60,379 bases of DNA from Bacteroidales bacterium M3. Its GTDB lineage: Bacteria; Bacteroidota; Bacteroidia; Bacteroidales; Muribaculaceae. The DNA is taken from contig LUJN01000002.1 in assembly GCA_001689445.1 (NCBI GenBank), forward strand, positions 1 through 60,379, written 5' to 3'. Below the pieces are notes generated by a model that had not been told where the DNA came from, ran no database searches, and was given only the letters and a program-made list of their open reading frames with translations. Shown here piece by piece: positions 52,821 to 60,379 of the stretch. A program made the position numbers and the translations under genes. Each line of letters begins with the position of its first letter. The stretch's first letter is position 1.

Positions 52821-53387
52821 TTAATGCCGTGCCCTTATCCTCGACAGGGACACGGGGGTAATTCCAAGATAGGACGCGATGTAGTGTTGGGGAATGCGCC
52901 TTATTATGTCGGGCCTCGTCGCGGCTAGTTCCTCGTATCTCATGGCCGGACTGTTGCGTATGCGGGACAGGAAAAGCTGTTGGTAGGCATGGAATCTCTC
53001 TGCCAATATACGCTCAAACATGTCGCGGGCTTGGTCGTTGGAGTGTATAAACCTGAAAAGTTCCTCACGGCTTACAGCGATGAGGCTTGACGGCTCGATG
53101 CTCTCGAGCGAGAATAGGCTCGGCAGACGATTGTAGAGACTGTCAAATGACGCCACCATATCCCCCTCCATGAAAAACTGGAACGTGATGTCGCGCCCGT
53201 CGTCGTTGAAAAACAGCCGCAATGCCCCCTTCTCCACGATAAACAGCGTGTCGGCGACCTCTCCCTCACTCAACAGGAGTGTCCGGGCCTTGACCTCGAC
53301 CCTCTGCTGCAGGGCAATAAATTCCTCCATCACCCCGCGATACGCCACGTTGTCATGATTCCAACTGTTGTGCTCTTGTATAGGCAT
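52821..53387 (-). CDS. Crp/Fnr family transcriptional regulator
   Basis: The protein is 188 residues from the ATG at 53387, or 198 from an upstream ATG at 53417. It has a cyclic-nucleotide-binding-like beta-barrel (TLLLSEGEVADTLFIVEKGALRLFFNDDGRDITFQFFMEGDM) and a C-terminal helix-turn-helix (RIPQHYIASYLGITPVSLSRIRARH). No Fnr-type cysteines are visible. Such small Crp-like regulators are common in Bacteroidales. Its targets are unknown; it is next to the Rnf operon's end. Confidence 0.88.
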   Translation of the reverse strand: MPIQEHNSWNHDNVAYRGVMEEFIALQQRVEVKARTLLLSEGEVADTLFIVEKGALRLFFNDDGRDITFQFFMEGDMVASFDSLYNRLPSLFSLESIEPSSLIAVSREELFRFIHSNDQARDMFERILAERFHAYQQLFLSRIRNSPAMRYEELAATRPDIIRRIPQHYIASYLGITPVSLSRIRARH

Positions 53388-53428
53388 TGTGTCTGATAGG
53401 TTGTGTTTGGTTCTCAAAATATACGAAA

Positions 53429-53467
53429 GCGCGCAATAACTCGCAAATTTTGCGAGTTATTGCGCGC
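53429..53467 (-). terminator. Terminator of the Rnf operon
   Basis: A perfect 19-bp inverted repeat with one central base (arms GCGCGCAATAACTCGCAAA and complement) lies just downstream of the stop of rnfA on the minus strand, and is followed by a T-containing tail (TTTCGTATATTTTG). Confidence 0.85.
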
Positions 53468-53480
53468 ATGAGCGTTTCCC

Positions 53481-54062
53481 TTAGCCGATGGAGATGCCGG
53501 AGAAGCCCATGAAGGCCATGGCGAGGAGGCCGGCGCAGATGAGGGCGATGGGGACGCCGCGCATGGGGCGCGGGATGTCGACGAGGGTGAGCTGCTCGCG
53601 TATGCCGGCGAAGATGATGAGGGCGAGCGTGAATCCGATGGCGGTGGCGACGGCATAGACGAGCGACTGCATGAGGTCATACTGTTTGTTGATGACCATT
53701 ATCGCCACGCCGAGCACGGCACAGTTGGTGGTGATGAGCGGCAGGAAGACGCCAAGGGCCTGGTAGAGTGCAGGGGCTATCTTCTTGATGATGATTTCAA
53801 GCATCTGCACCAGGGCGGCGATGACGAGGATAAAGGCGATGGTCTGCATGAACTGCAGCCCGCAGGGGGCGAGCACGTAGGTCTGCAGCAGCCATGTGAC
53901 GAGGGTGGCGAGTGCCATGACAAATGTCACGGCGGCGCCCATGCCCACAGCCGAGGAGATGCGCTTAGATACGCCGATAAAGGGGCATATCCCGAGGAAC
54001 TGCGCAAAAACTATGTTGTTGACAAATATCGCGGTGACGATTATTGAGATGTATTCAAGCAT
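53481..54062 (-). CDS. rnfA: Rnf complex subunit RnfA
   Basis: A 193-residue integral membrane protein with six helices. Landmarks are NNIVFAQFLGICPFIGVSK and TNCAVLGVAIM, typical of RnfA/NqrE. The paired cysteines in the membrane are thought to hold an FeS cluster. The last gene in rseC-rnfBCDGEA; it lies 3 nt after rnfE. The complex couples ferredoxin oxidation to NAD reduction and pumps Na+ or H+. Confidence 0.95.
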   Translation of the reverse strand: MLEYISIIVTAIFVNNIVFAQFLGICPFIGVSKRISSAVGMGAAVTFVMALATLVTWLLQTYVLAPCGLQFMQTIAFILVIAALVQMLEIIIKKIAPALYQALGVFLPLITTNCAVLGVAIMVINKQYDLMQSLVYAVATAIGFTLALIIFAGIREQLTLVDIPRPMRGVPIALICAGLLAMAFMGFSGISIG

Positions 54063-54065
54063 GGT

Positions 54066-54650
54066 TTATCGGGCTTTGAGATGATTGATGAGGGCGATGA
54101 GGAATCCGAGGGCTATGAATGCTCCAGGGGCGAGCACGAAGATGAGCGAGCCGTAAGATTCGGGAAATATGCTGAGGGAGAATATGCGCCCCGTGCCGAG
54201 CAGTTCGCGCACGGCTCCGAGTAGCGTCAGGGCTATGGTGAATCCCATCCCTATGCCGATGCCGTCGAGACACGAGTCGATGACGCCGTGGCGCGAGGCG
54301 AATGCCTCGGCGCGGCCCAAAAGTATGCAGTTGACGACGATGAGCGGGATGAAGATGCCGAGGCTCTCGTTGAGAGCGGGCAGGTAGGCCTGCATAAGCA
54401 TCTGGAGCACGGTGACGAATGTGGCGATGACCACTATGTAGGCGGGGATGCGCACCTTGTCGGGGACGAGCGGCTTGATGGCCGAGATGGCCATGTTGGA
54501 GCAGATGAGCACGCCGGCGGTGGCAAGCCCCATGCTCATGCCGGTGAGGGCACTTCCTGTCGTGCCGAGGGTGGGGCACATGCCGAGAAGCAGCACGAAT
54601 GTGGGGTTCTCGGTCACAATTCCATTATATATTATGCGAAGTCGGTTCAT
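54066..54650 (-). CDS. rnfE: Rnf complex subunit RnfE
   Basis: A 194-residue membrane protein related to RnfA, as usual, with the second set of conserved sequences (NPTFVLLLGMCPTLGTT, VVNCILLGRAEAFA). RnfA and RnfE form an inverted pair in the membrane that holds the FeS cluster. It overlaps the end of rnfG by 4 nt. Confidence 0.95.
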   Translation of the reverse strand: MNRLRIIYNGIVTENPTFVLLLGMCPTLGTTGSALTGMSMGLATAGVLICSNMAISAIKPLVPDKVRIPAYIVVIATFVTVLQMLMQAYLPALNESLGIFIPLIVVNCILLGRAEAFASRHGVIDSCLDGIGIGMGFTIALTLLGAVRELLGTGRIFSLSIFPESYGSLIFVLAPGAFIALGFLIALINHLKAR

Positions 54651-55228
54651 TGTGCGTTGCGGTAGGTGTTAAACGAGTTGTGGGCACGTCGCAGGGCATC
54701 GAGAAATGCCCGTGAGGTGATGGTGGCGGCGGTGATGGCATCAATATCGCCGCCGTGGTCTTTGGTAACGTACATTGATGTAGTGGCGGGGTTCTTGCCG
54801 ATGACGGAGCGGTGACCTTGCGGGTCGGCAAACCATTCTTCTATCTTCGCCCCAAGTCCCGGGGTCTCGGCATGGGACAGGACGGCATAGCCGGTGACCG
54901 TGCCGTCGGTGTCAAACCCGTACATCACGCTGATGTTGCCCGAAAATCCTTTGTCGGAATAGCTTTCCACCGCCGCGCCGACAAGCGTGCCCCCTTTGCG
55001 GGCGGGGTAGACTGTCGTTCCGTCGTCCATTGTGACGGCTTCGGCTATCGGGTCGTTGTCAAACGGCGGGGTCACCTGCCTTATGGCCTCGACCTGCTTC
55101 TGCCGCTGAGCCTCCTCTATTGGGGCGGCGGTGAGGCGGTAGACTACGGCGAGAACCGTAGCCGCTATGACGGTTATAGCCCCAAGCGACAGCACCATCC
55201 CGGCGAGTGATGATTTGTCCATCCTCAT
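54647..55228 (-). CDS. rnfG: Rnf complex subunit RnfG (FMN-binding)
   Basis: The 193-residue protein has one N-terminal membrane helix (residues ~8-30) and an extracytoplasmic FMN-binding domain. The flavinylation motif near the C-terminus reads DAITAATIT; the final Ala-Thr is conserved, although the Gly of the usual SGAT is replaced by Ala. Covalent FMN on this threonine would be expected. It overlaps rnfD and rnfE by 4 nt each. Confidence 0.92.
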   Translation of the reverse strand: MRMDKSSLAGMVLSLGAITVIAATVLAVVYRLTAAPIEEAQRQKQVEAIRQVTPPFDNDPIAEAVTMDDGTTVYPARKGGTLVGAAVESYSDKGFSGNISVMYGFDTDGTVTGYAVLSHAETPGLGAKIEEWFADPQGHRSVIGKNPATTSMYVTKDHGGDIDAITAATITSRAFLDALRRAHNSFNTYRNAQ

Positions 55229-56226
55229 TTCGCGGCCCTCCTTTCTCCAAACCTGCGTGGCTTGACATATCGGTTGATGAGCGGCGTGAATCCGTTCATT
55301 ATCAGTATGGCGAATGATACTCCCTCAGGGTAGCTCCCCCACTGGCGTATGACGACGGTGATTATGCCGATGCAGATGCCATATATCACCATCCCCGTGC
55401 GCGTCATCGGCGAGGTCACGTAGTCGGTGGCCATGAATATCGCGCCGAGCAGCAGGCCTCCCGAAAGCAGTTGCAGCGGGACGTCCGCACCGATGCAGAG
55501 GGACATGAGCGCCACTGCCGCAAGGATGCTCACGGGTATGTGCCACGTTATCACGCGTGTGGCGATTAGGTACAATCCCCCGATGATAAGGGCTATCGAC
55601 CCGACCTCTCCGAGAGAGCCGCCTGTCATGCCGAGGGCCGAATGCCATAGGTCGATAGTGTCCGGGATGACGTCGGCACCCCCTGTCGTTCCGAGTGTTG
55701 TCGCTCCGGTGCTGGCCTCGGCGCCCTTTATCGCGCCAAGGGTGGTCGCCCCGGTGGTGGCGTCGAGGTAACGCCATGCGTTCTCGCCCGGCAGCGGCCA
55801 TGAGGTCATCTGCGCGGGAAATGACAGCAGCAGGAACACGCGTCCCGTGATGGCGGGGTTGAATATATTGCATCCGAGACCGCCGAAGGCCATCTTGCCT
55901 ATGCCGATGGCGACCACCGCGCCAATGACGACAATCCATGCCGGTAGATTGGAGGGGAGGTTGAATGCAAGCAGCAGCCCGGTGAGTATCGCCGAGCCGT
56001 TGGCTATCGTGGGTGGTTGACCGAGCATGAATCGTGTGATGACATACTCGGTGATTATGCACGCCAGTATAGAGGTGGCCGTGACGATGGCTGCGCCGAT
56101 GCCGAACACCCACAGTGCACATGCCAGTGCCGGGACAAGGGCGATGACGACATGCCACATTATCCCAGACACGGTGCGCGTCGTATGGATATGGGGGGAT
56201 GGGGATATGGTTAATAGCTGGTTCAC
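55225..56226 (-). CDS. rnfD: Rnf complex subunit RnfD, with duplicated flavinylation motif
   Basis: A 333-residue membrane protein of the NqrB/RnfD family with about ten helices; the segment GCNIFNPAITGRVFLLLSFPAQM is characteristic. Covalent FMN is attached to the threonine of an SGAT-like motif after the fourth or fifth helix. Here that loop contains two copies, DATTGATTLG (155-164) and EASTGATTLG (170-179), 15 residues apart. The underlying DNA (55690-55764) also repeats, so this is a recent tandem duplication. Which threonine carries FMN is not known. Confidence 0.93.
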   Translation of the reverse strand: MNQLLTISPSPHIHTTRTVSGIMWHVVIALVPALACALWVFGIGAAIVTATSILACIITEYVITRFMLGQPPTIANGSAILTGLLLAFNLPSNLPAWIVVIGAVVAIGIGKMAFGGLGCNIFNPAITGRVFLLLSFPAQMTSWPLPGENAWRYLDATTGATTLGAIKGAEASTGATTLGTTGGADVIPDTIDLWHSALGMTGGSLGEVGSIALIIGGLYLIATRVITWHIPVSILAAVALMSLCIGADVPLQLLSGGLLLGAIFMATDYVTSPMTRTGMVIYGICIGIITVVIRQWGSYPEGVSFAILIMNGFTPLINRYVKPRRFGERRAAK

Positions 56227-56263
56227 TTTATTTTATATGATTGGTCATTAATGTAAGGTCGGA

Positions 56264-57622
56264 TTATGGCTTTTTCGCCGCCCGTGCGCGTATCATGCCC
56301 ATGACCGTGGTCTTGCCAAGGCGTATGTAGTCGAGCAGGGGGCGTGAGGAGGGGCAGCAATAGCTGCACGAGCCGCACTCGATACATGATGTGACGCTCT
56401 CGGTCTCGGCATCCTCCCAGCGGTGTTGTCGCGACAGGGTCGATATAAGGTATGGTTCAAGTCCCATGGGGCACGCCTCGACACACGAGCCACAGCGTAT
56501 ACACGGTTGCATGGCGCGACGCGTTGCCTGTGGCTCGGGCAGCATCAACACGCCCGAAATGCCTTTGACCGTCGGCGCATCCAGCGACACCACCGAGCGT
56601 CCCATCATAGGTCCGCCAAGCACTATCTTGCCCGTGTCTGACGGTACTCCCCCGGCAAGCCTCACGAGGTCGGCGAGCGGGGTGCCTATGGCGACGCGGT
56701 AGTTGCCCGGACGCTTTACGCTCGGTCCGGTGACGGTGACAACGCGGTCTATGAGCGGCATGTCATTGTAGACGGCACGATAGACGGCATAGGCGGTCGC
56801 CACGTTCTGCACGATTGCGCCGGTGGCGATGGGGAGTGCTCCCGTGGGCACCTCGCGGTGCATCACTGCGTCGATGAGCTGCTTTTCCCCCCCTTGGGGA
56901 TATTTGGTCTTGAGCGTGACAATCCTGATGTCGGGGTATTGGCCGGCAGCGCGAGTCATTGCCTCGATGGCGTCGGGCTTGTTGTCCTCGATGGCTATGG
57001 CGGCGCGGTCGACTCCTGCGGCGCGGCACAACAGCCGTGTGCCACGTATTATCTCGTCGGCGTGCTCAATCATAAGGGCATGGTCGCAGGTGAGGTATGG
57101 CTCACACTCCGCACCGTTGATTATCAGCAGTTCGGCCTTGCAGCCGGGCGGGGGTGACAGCTTTACCTTGGTGGGGAATGTCGCTCCGCCAAGCCCAACG
57201 ATGCCGCTTTGGGCGATAATATCCTTTATGGCGTCGGTAGATAGCGTGTCGACTTCCTTGTCGCTCCTTGTCGCGCTTTCATTGTTCGATGCCATCATGT
57301 CGGCGACGTGTTCCTCCTCGGTGGCGCGTATAGTCACTGTGTCGGCGGGATATCCGAAGGCGGTTTTCCATTTGTCAATTTTCACCACCGTGCCTGTAAT
57401 CGGTGTGTGGACGTTGGCGGAAACCGCTCCCGTGGCGTGGGCCACGATGTCGCCACGTCTCACGTGGTCGCCTTTTTTCAGGTCGCACTTCGCTATGGCT
57501 CCGATATGCTGCGAGAAGGTCACGATGGCCTCCATCGGCAGCTCAATGTCGATAATCGGCTTGCCGGCTGTCAGTTTGTCTTGTGGGGGATGCACGCCTC
57601 CCCGTCGGAAAGTACTTTTCAT
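56264..57622 (-). CDS. rnfC: Rnf complex subunit RnfC
   Basis: A 452-residue peripheral subunit that carries FMN and binds NAD(H). It begins with a beta domain (HPPQDKLTAGKPI), has the GLGGATFPTKVKLSPP and NGAECEPYLTCDHALM motifs of the NADH-binding region and ends with two 4Fe-4S motifs (CIRCGSCVEACPMG and CIECGSCSYCCPSSRP). It overlaps rnfB by 4 nt and is 37 nt from rnfD. Confidence 0.96.
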   Translation of the reverse strand: MKSTFRRGGVHPPQDKLTAGKPIIDIELPMEAIVTFSQHIGAIAKCDLKKGDHVRRGDIVAHATGAVSANVHTPITGTVVKIDKWKTAFGYPADTVTIRATEEEHVADMMASNNESATRSDKEVDTLSTDAIKDIIAQSGIVGLGGATFPTKVKLSPPPGCKAELLIINGAECEPYLTCDHALMIEHADEIIRGTRLLCRAAGVDRAAIAIEDNKPDAIEAMTRAAGQYPDIRIVTLKTKYPQGGEKQLIDAVMHREVPTGALPIATGAIVQNVATAYAVYRAVYNDMPLIDRVVTVTGPSVKRPGNYRVAIGTPLADLVRLAGGVPSDTGKIVLGGPMMGRSVVSLDAPTVKGISGVLMLPEPQATRRAMQPCIRCGSCVEACPMGLEPYLISTLSRQHRWEDAETESVTSCIECGSCSYCCPSSRPLLDYIRLGKTTVMGMIRARAAKKP

Positions 57623-58476
57623 TGTCGGTCGGTGTTTTGGGGCGTCTTTTGTGGAAGTGGGGTGGGGAAGTTAACTGCATGTATGGCCTTGGTGGGGCAC
57701 TCGGCCACGCACTTGCGGCACAGCTTGCAGATGTTGGGGTCGATGTATGCCAGATTGTCGGTAACGGCGATTGCCCCGAATGTGCATGTGCGGGCGCACT
57801 TGCCGCAGCCGATGCATGACACCTTGCACTCCTTCATCGCCAATGCCCCGCGCTCACGGTTGGCGCAGGCCACGTAGACGCGTCTTCCTTTCGGCCCTTT
57901 CGGGCGCAGCTCGATAAGGGTGCGGGGACATGATTTCACACATGCGCCACATCCTGTGCATCTCTCCTCATCGACGGCCGGAAGCCCTGTCAGGGGATCG
58001 ATGTATAGTGCGCCAAACCGGCAGGCGTCCACGCAGTCGCCCTGCCCGAGGCAACCGTAGGAGCAGTCGCTCGCGCCGGCGGCCACGGCGTTGAGGATGG
58101 CGCATGAGCGGGCACCGTCATACCTCGCGCGGCGCGGGCGGTTTTCGCATGAGCCGTTGCAGTGGAGTACGGCTGTCATCGGGGTTTTCGCCTCAGCCTC
58201 CATGCCGAGAATGGCGGCAATGGCTTTCATCCCCTCGTTCCCGGCTCCGGGGCAATGGAGGGCGTCAAGCGATGTCGCGCCGACACAGGCGACGGCAAAG
58301 TCATGGCAGCCGCTGCGGCCACATGCGCCGCAGTTTGCGCCGGGCAACACAGCTTCTATCTGCGCTATGCGGCCGTCCTCCTCGACATGGAATTTCTTTG
58401 CCACGGCATAGAGCACGGCGGCTCCGAGGATGCCGAGTCCTCCAAGCACTATGATTGATGTGATGATTATATCCAT
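57619..58476 (-). CDS. rnfB: Rnf complex subunit RnfB (ferredoxin)
   Basis: A 285-residue protein: an N-terminal membrane helix, the Fe4S4 motif ANCGACGRSGCHDF near residue 50, and multiple ferredoxin-type motifs (CSYGCLGQGDCVDAC, CTGCGACVKSCP, CIGCGKCARTC, CKLCRKCVAECP). It accepts electrons from ferredoxin and passes them toward RnfC. It is the second gene of the minus-strand operon, after an RseC-like gene. Confidence 0.95.
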   Translation of the reverse strand: MDIIITSIIVLGGLGILGAAVLYAVAKKFHVEEDGRIAQIEAVLPGANCGACGRSGCHDFAVACVGATSLDALHCPGAGNEGMKAIAAILGMEAEAKTPMTAVLHCNGSCENRPRRARYDGARSCAILNAVAAGASDCSYGCLGQGDCVDACRFGALYIDPLTGLPAVDEERCTGCGACVKSCPRTLIELRPKGPKGRRVYVACANRERGALAMKECKVSCIGCGKCARTCTFGAIAVTDNLAYIDPNICKLCRKCVAECPTKAIHAVNFPTPLPQKTPQNTDRQ

Positions 58477-58540
58477 TGTCTGTTATGGTTGGATTATGAA
58501 TTGGTTTAAGGCAATTTTGCAGAAATAGTACGGAGATTGG

Positions 58541-58951
58541 CTAATCGATGAGTTCCCATTTCCATCGCTGCCGCAGATGTCCGCGTGCGGCATAAAGTGT
58601 GGCGTAATACAGCCCTACTGACCCGATGCCGGCCAACGCCGCCCATCCCTGTGAGCGGCCAAACACGAATACCGCACCCGTGACCACGAGCAGCACTGCG
58701 CATGGGATGGCTATTGTCAGCCATATGGCGGCCGACTGTGCCGAGTGGGCAATCCTTACTTTCACATGGTCCCTCGCCTGGTATCTGTTGGCATTGGGGG
58801 CGGTCACGGTGACCTTGCCGTCGCTGTTCTCGGTGTGGCACAAGGCCCGTGCCGCACAGGTGTTGCAGCTGTCGGCATCCGTCAGTTTTACAGTCAGCGT
58901 GTCTCCTGACGATGAGAGTACTATGCCATGGTGTATTGTGAGGTTGTTCAT
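58541..58951 (-). CDS. RseC/SoxR-reducing family membrane protein
   Basis: The 136-residue protein has four N-terminal cysteines in the family arrangement (DSCNTCAARALCHTE), a short beta domain and two membrane helices at about residues 75-95 and 100-118 (IWLTIAIPCAVLLVVTGAVFVFG). RseC-type proteins are often encoded with Rnf/Rsx genes and may help to reduce partner proteins. It precedes rnfB by 64 nt. The link to SoxR is known in enterobacteria; here no SoxR was seen. Confidence 0.88.
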   Translation of the reverse strand: MNNLTIHHGIVLSSSGDTLTVKLTDADSCNTCAARALCHTENSDGKVTVTAPNANRYQARDHVKVRIAHSAQSAAIWLTIAIPCAVLLVVTGAVFVFGRSQGWAALAGIGSVGLYYATLYAARGHLRQRWKWELID

Positions 58952-58986
58952 GTTTGGAGGTTAGTGTGGGCGTTGTCGTTATGATG

Positions 58987-59358
58987 TCAACTGTATGTCT
59001 TCAGTGGCGGGAGGAAAGCGTCGGGGATATGCTCGATAGTGTGCGACGTTTCGTTGCCTATGACTGTCACTATGTCAAATTGGGCTTCAAGTGGGATGTC
59101 GTATCGGCGTATGTATGCGTCGGCGGCGCGTGCGATGCGTGACTGTTTTGCCTTGTTCACTGCCTCTGCTGGGTCGGTCAGCGTAGTTGAGCGTGTCTTG
59201 ACCTCGACAAATATTATGCGGTTTCCCCGTGAGGCGATGATGTCGACCTCAAGATGCCCGAGTCGCCAGTTGCGCTCCATTATGGCGTATCCGGCTGCTG
59301 TCAGATAGTCGTGGGCGGCATTCTCGCCCCAATGTCCGGTGATATTGTGCTGGGCCAT
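58987..59358 (-). CDS. yraN: YraN family endonuclease-like protein
   Basis: The 123-residue protein matches the UPF0102/YraN family: GENAAHDYLTAAGYAIMERNWR, then EVDIIASRGNRIIFVEVKTRS, which holds the Asp and Glu/Lys residues of a PD-(D/E)XK nuclease fold. The function is not well defined, and a role in DNA handling has been proposed. It begins 28 nt before the RseC-like gene's region on the same strand, downstream of a terminator. Confidence 0.9.
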   Translation of the reverse strand: MAQHNITGHWGENAAHDYLTAAGYAIMERNWRLGHLEVDIIASRGNRIIFVEVKTRSTTLTDPAEAVNKAKQSRIARAADAYIRRYDIPLEAQFDIVTVIGNETSHTIEHIPDAFLPPLKTYS

Positions 59359-59372
59359 ACGGTGTTGACTAT

Positions 59373-59416
59373 AAAAGCCCGCAGCCGTGATTATGTGTCA
59401 TGACTGCCGGGCTTTT
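59373..59416 (-). terminator. Terminator after the IS1096-passenger-like gene
   Basis: An imperfect stem AAAAGCCCGCAG against CTGCCGGGCTTTT (one bulged base) with a roughly 20-nt loop lies between the two minus-strand genes. On the minus strand it ends in TTTTAT. It separates the acidic protein gene from yraN. Confidence 0.65.
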
Positions 59417-59457
59417 GGGTTTAGTGTTACGGGGGATTGCCGCCCCGGCTCCGCTTG

Positions 59458-60018
59458 TCAATATTTGTCGTCAAAAGTCATCTCATCAAAGCCCTCGGCA
59501 TCAAACTCGTCATCGTTGTATTCGGCGGACCCGTAGAAGTCCTCGTCCATATCCGACGATGACAGCATGGATGCATTCTTGGCGTCATTTTTGATGTCAA
59601 ATTCCTCGATGTCCATGATTTGGGGGGGAGGGGTGCCCATGGATATGGTGCATACGGGATCTTTGAGCGTTTTCTTGGGCATAATCTCCTTCATCTTTAT
59701 AAAGAAAGCACGGTCGGTCATGTAGTCAAACACAAACAGAAGATGTTGTCCTTCATCCTCGATAAAGTCGCTCAATATCGACTCGTCCATGAGCCATACG
59801 TCCTCAGATGAGTCTGAACCCATATCCTCAAGTGTGATTTCCTTCTCCTTTTCCCAATTCTCGTCGCATAGGAAAAACGAGCACATCTCGTTTTTGCTGT
59901 ATCCTACGGCGTCACATATCGCATTCCTCAGGTCAAGGAATGTCGCACTTGAGTCAATATTGATTTCGCGCCTGAAGTTGTCAACTTCATCTGAGACGAT
60001 ACGAAAATTAAATACCAT
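59458..60018 (-). CDS. IS1096 element passenger TnpR-like acidic protein
   Basis: The 186-residue protein, from the ATG at 60018 (MVFNFRIVSDEVDNF), has an N-terminal part like the pRiA4b ORF-3/IS1096 TnpR passenger family (SATFLDLRNAICDAVGYSKNEMCSFFLCDENWEKEKEITLEDMG). The C-terminal third is very acidic (DMDEDFYGSAEYNDDEFDAEGFDEMT). In Bacteroidales this gene is usually chromosomal and not part of a transposon, so the name is not evidence for an insertion sequence. The role is unknown. Confidence 0.75.
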   Translation of the reverse strand: MVFNFRIVSDEVDNFRREINIDSSATFLDLRNAICDAVGYSKNEMCSFFLCDENWEKEKEITLEDMGSDSSEDVWLMDESILSDFIEDEGQHLLFVFDYMTDRAFFIKMKEIMPKKTLKDPVCTISMGTPPPQIMDIEEFDIKNDAKNASMLSSSDMDEDFYGSAEYNDDEFDAEGFDEMTFDDKY

Positions 60019-60182
60019 ATTGCGTAATCTTTTAATTCTTAGCATTTTCGGCCATCATAGGACATGGCCCGTCAGATGGCGAATCTTTTCAACCGCGAAT
60101 ATAACAATTATCCTTCAACCAAAGTCTAATTTTCAACGCTAAAATTTTATACCCCTCCAAAATCCTATTTATTAATAAAGTA

Positions 60183-60254
60183 TATAGGACCAATAGGCCG
60201 AATAGGCCCTATAAGGCTTATTTGACTTATTAGACCTATCGGGCCTATTGAGAG
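60183..60254. repeat. Eight degenerate 9-nt repeats (TATaGGCCN type)
   Basis: Eight 9-nt units follow without gaps: TATAGGACC, AATAGGCCG, AATAGGCCC, TATAAGGCT, TATTTGACT, TATTAGACC, TATCGGGCC, TATTGAGAG. The first and last parts are also complementary, so the array can form a hairpin. The period and TATA core are shared with the array at 28929-28968. Confidence 0.7.
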
Positions 60255-60340
60255 GTGATTTTTTTGCTGGAGGCAAGGCAATGTCTTACAGCGACTTGCG
60301 GCGTGCGTTGAAAATTTCCGTGAAAAAAGTCGTCTGAAAA

Positions 60341-60372
60341 TTTGGCGGGAATGTGGAAAGTGCCTACCTTTG
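60341..60372 (+). promoter_or_regulatory. Promoter directed out of the window
   Basis: TTTG at 60341-60344, a 20-nt spacer and TACCTTTG at 60365-60372. The transcript starts at about the right edge of the window, so the downstream gene cannot be seen. Confidence 0.65.
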
Positions 60373-60379
60373 CACTCGC

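Larger units (their letters stand above)
60019..60379. other. Right-edge intergenic region with repeats and a promoter
   Basis: AT-rich non-coding sequence with no gene recognised. It holds the start region of the acidic protein gene, an array of 9-nt repeats (60183-60254) that can also fold (CAATAGGCC with GGCCTATTG), and a consensus promoter at 60341-60372 facing out of the window. Confidence 0.6.

Noticed and set aside
59458..60018. The TnpR-passenger-like gene as evidence for an IS1096-type insertion sequence
   Set aside because: No transposase or terminal inverted repeats flank it; in Bacteroidales this gene is usually a stand-alone chromosomal gene.

Overview
The window comes from a member of the Bacteroidales, and the protein sequences look most like Muribaculaceae, though the family-level call is inference. 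The support is: many Bacteroidetes-type promoters (TTTG, about 19-21 nt, TAnnTTTG), a Bacteroidetes-type serine palmitoyltransferase, a methylmalonyl-CoA decarboxylase operon for propionate formation, a BspA-type leucine-rich-repeat surface protein, an Rnf complex, and a TPR/transmembrane/HTH regulator next to an outer-membrane beta-barrel. No rRNA, CRISPR array or complete insertion sequence was seen.

Layout. Positions 1-12200 hold the conserved translation/transcription cluster: tuf (5' end missing), tRNA-Trp, secE, nusG, rplK, rplA, rplJ, rplL, a hairpin plus T-run that looks like an attenuator, rpoB, rpoC and a strong terminator. From 12.3 to 33 kb are single genes and short operons: a YitT-type membrane protein; a membrane regulator with an outer-membrane beta-barrel; trpS; an inositol-monophosphatase-like enzyme with an Lrp-type regulator; a GNAT enzyme; a zinc-type ABC transporter lacking its permease gene; a BspA-like LRR protein; reverse rubrerythrin with a Fur-family regulator; a CHASE2/FecR-like/CDF operon; serine palmitoyltransferase; and a zinc-ribbon coiled-coil protein with Nif3-like protein and aspS. 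From 33.4 to 38.1 kb is a minus-strand operon mce-mmdA-oadG-biotin carrier-oadB, expected to epimerise and decarboxylate methylmalonyl-CoA while pumping Na+. dnaK follows on the plus strand.

From 40.4 to 47.25 kb lies an accessory island, AT-rich apart from the module copies and unlike its flanks. It contains three copies of a module made of a 71-residue helical protein overlapping a zeta-toxin-like P-loop kinase. The first copy is intact. The second is preceded by an intact MntA-like nucleotidyltransferase, but its helical and kinase genes are broken. The third has suffered an internal deletion. Between the copies sit an FRG-domain protein and an unrecognised two-gene membrane pair. Near-copies of the last codons of dnaK recur at the borders of the FRG cassette, and a shorter match lies at the right edge of the island, so the dnaK 3' end looks like a recombination or insertion site. 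This is the most promising candidate here for an undescribed system.

From 47.3 kb to the end are ogt, gene remnants, a ZIP transporter, a Ca2+-type P-type ATPase, a small cytochrome-b-like membrane protein, a Crp/Fnr regulator, a complete minus-strand Rnf operon headed by an RseC-like gene (rseC-rnfBCDGEA), a YraN-type protein, and an acidic IS1096 TnpR-passenger-like protein. The RnfD flavinylation motif appears twice in tandem. The right edge carries 9-nt-period repeats and a promoter firing out of the window.
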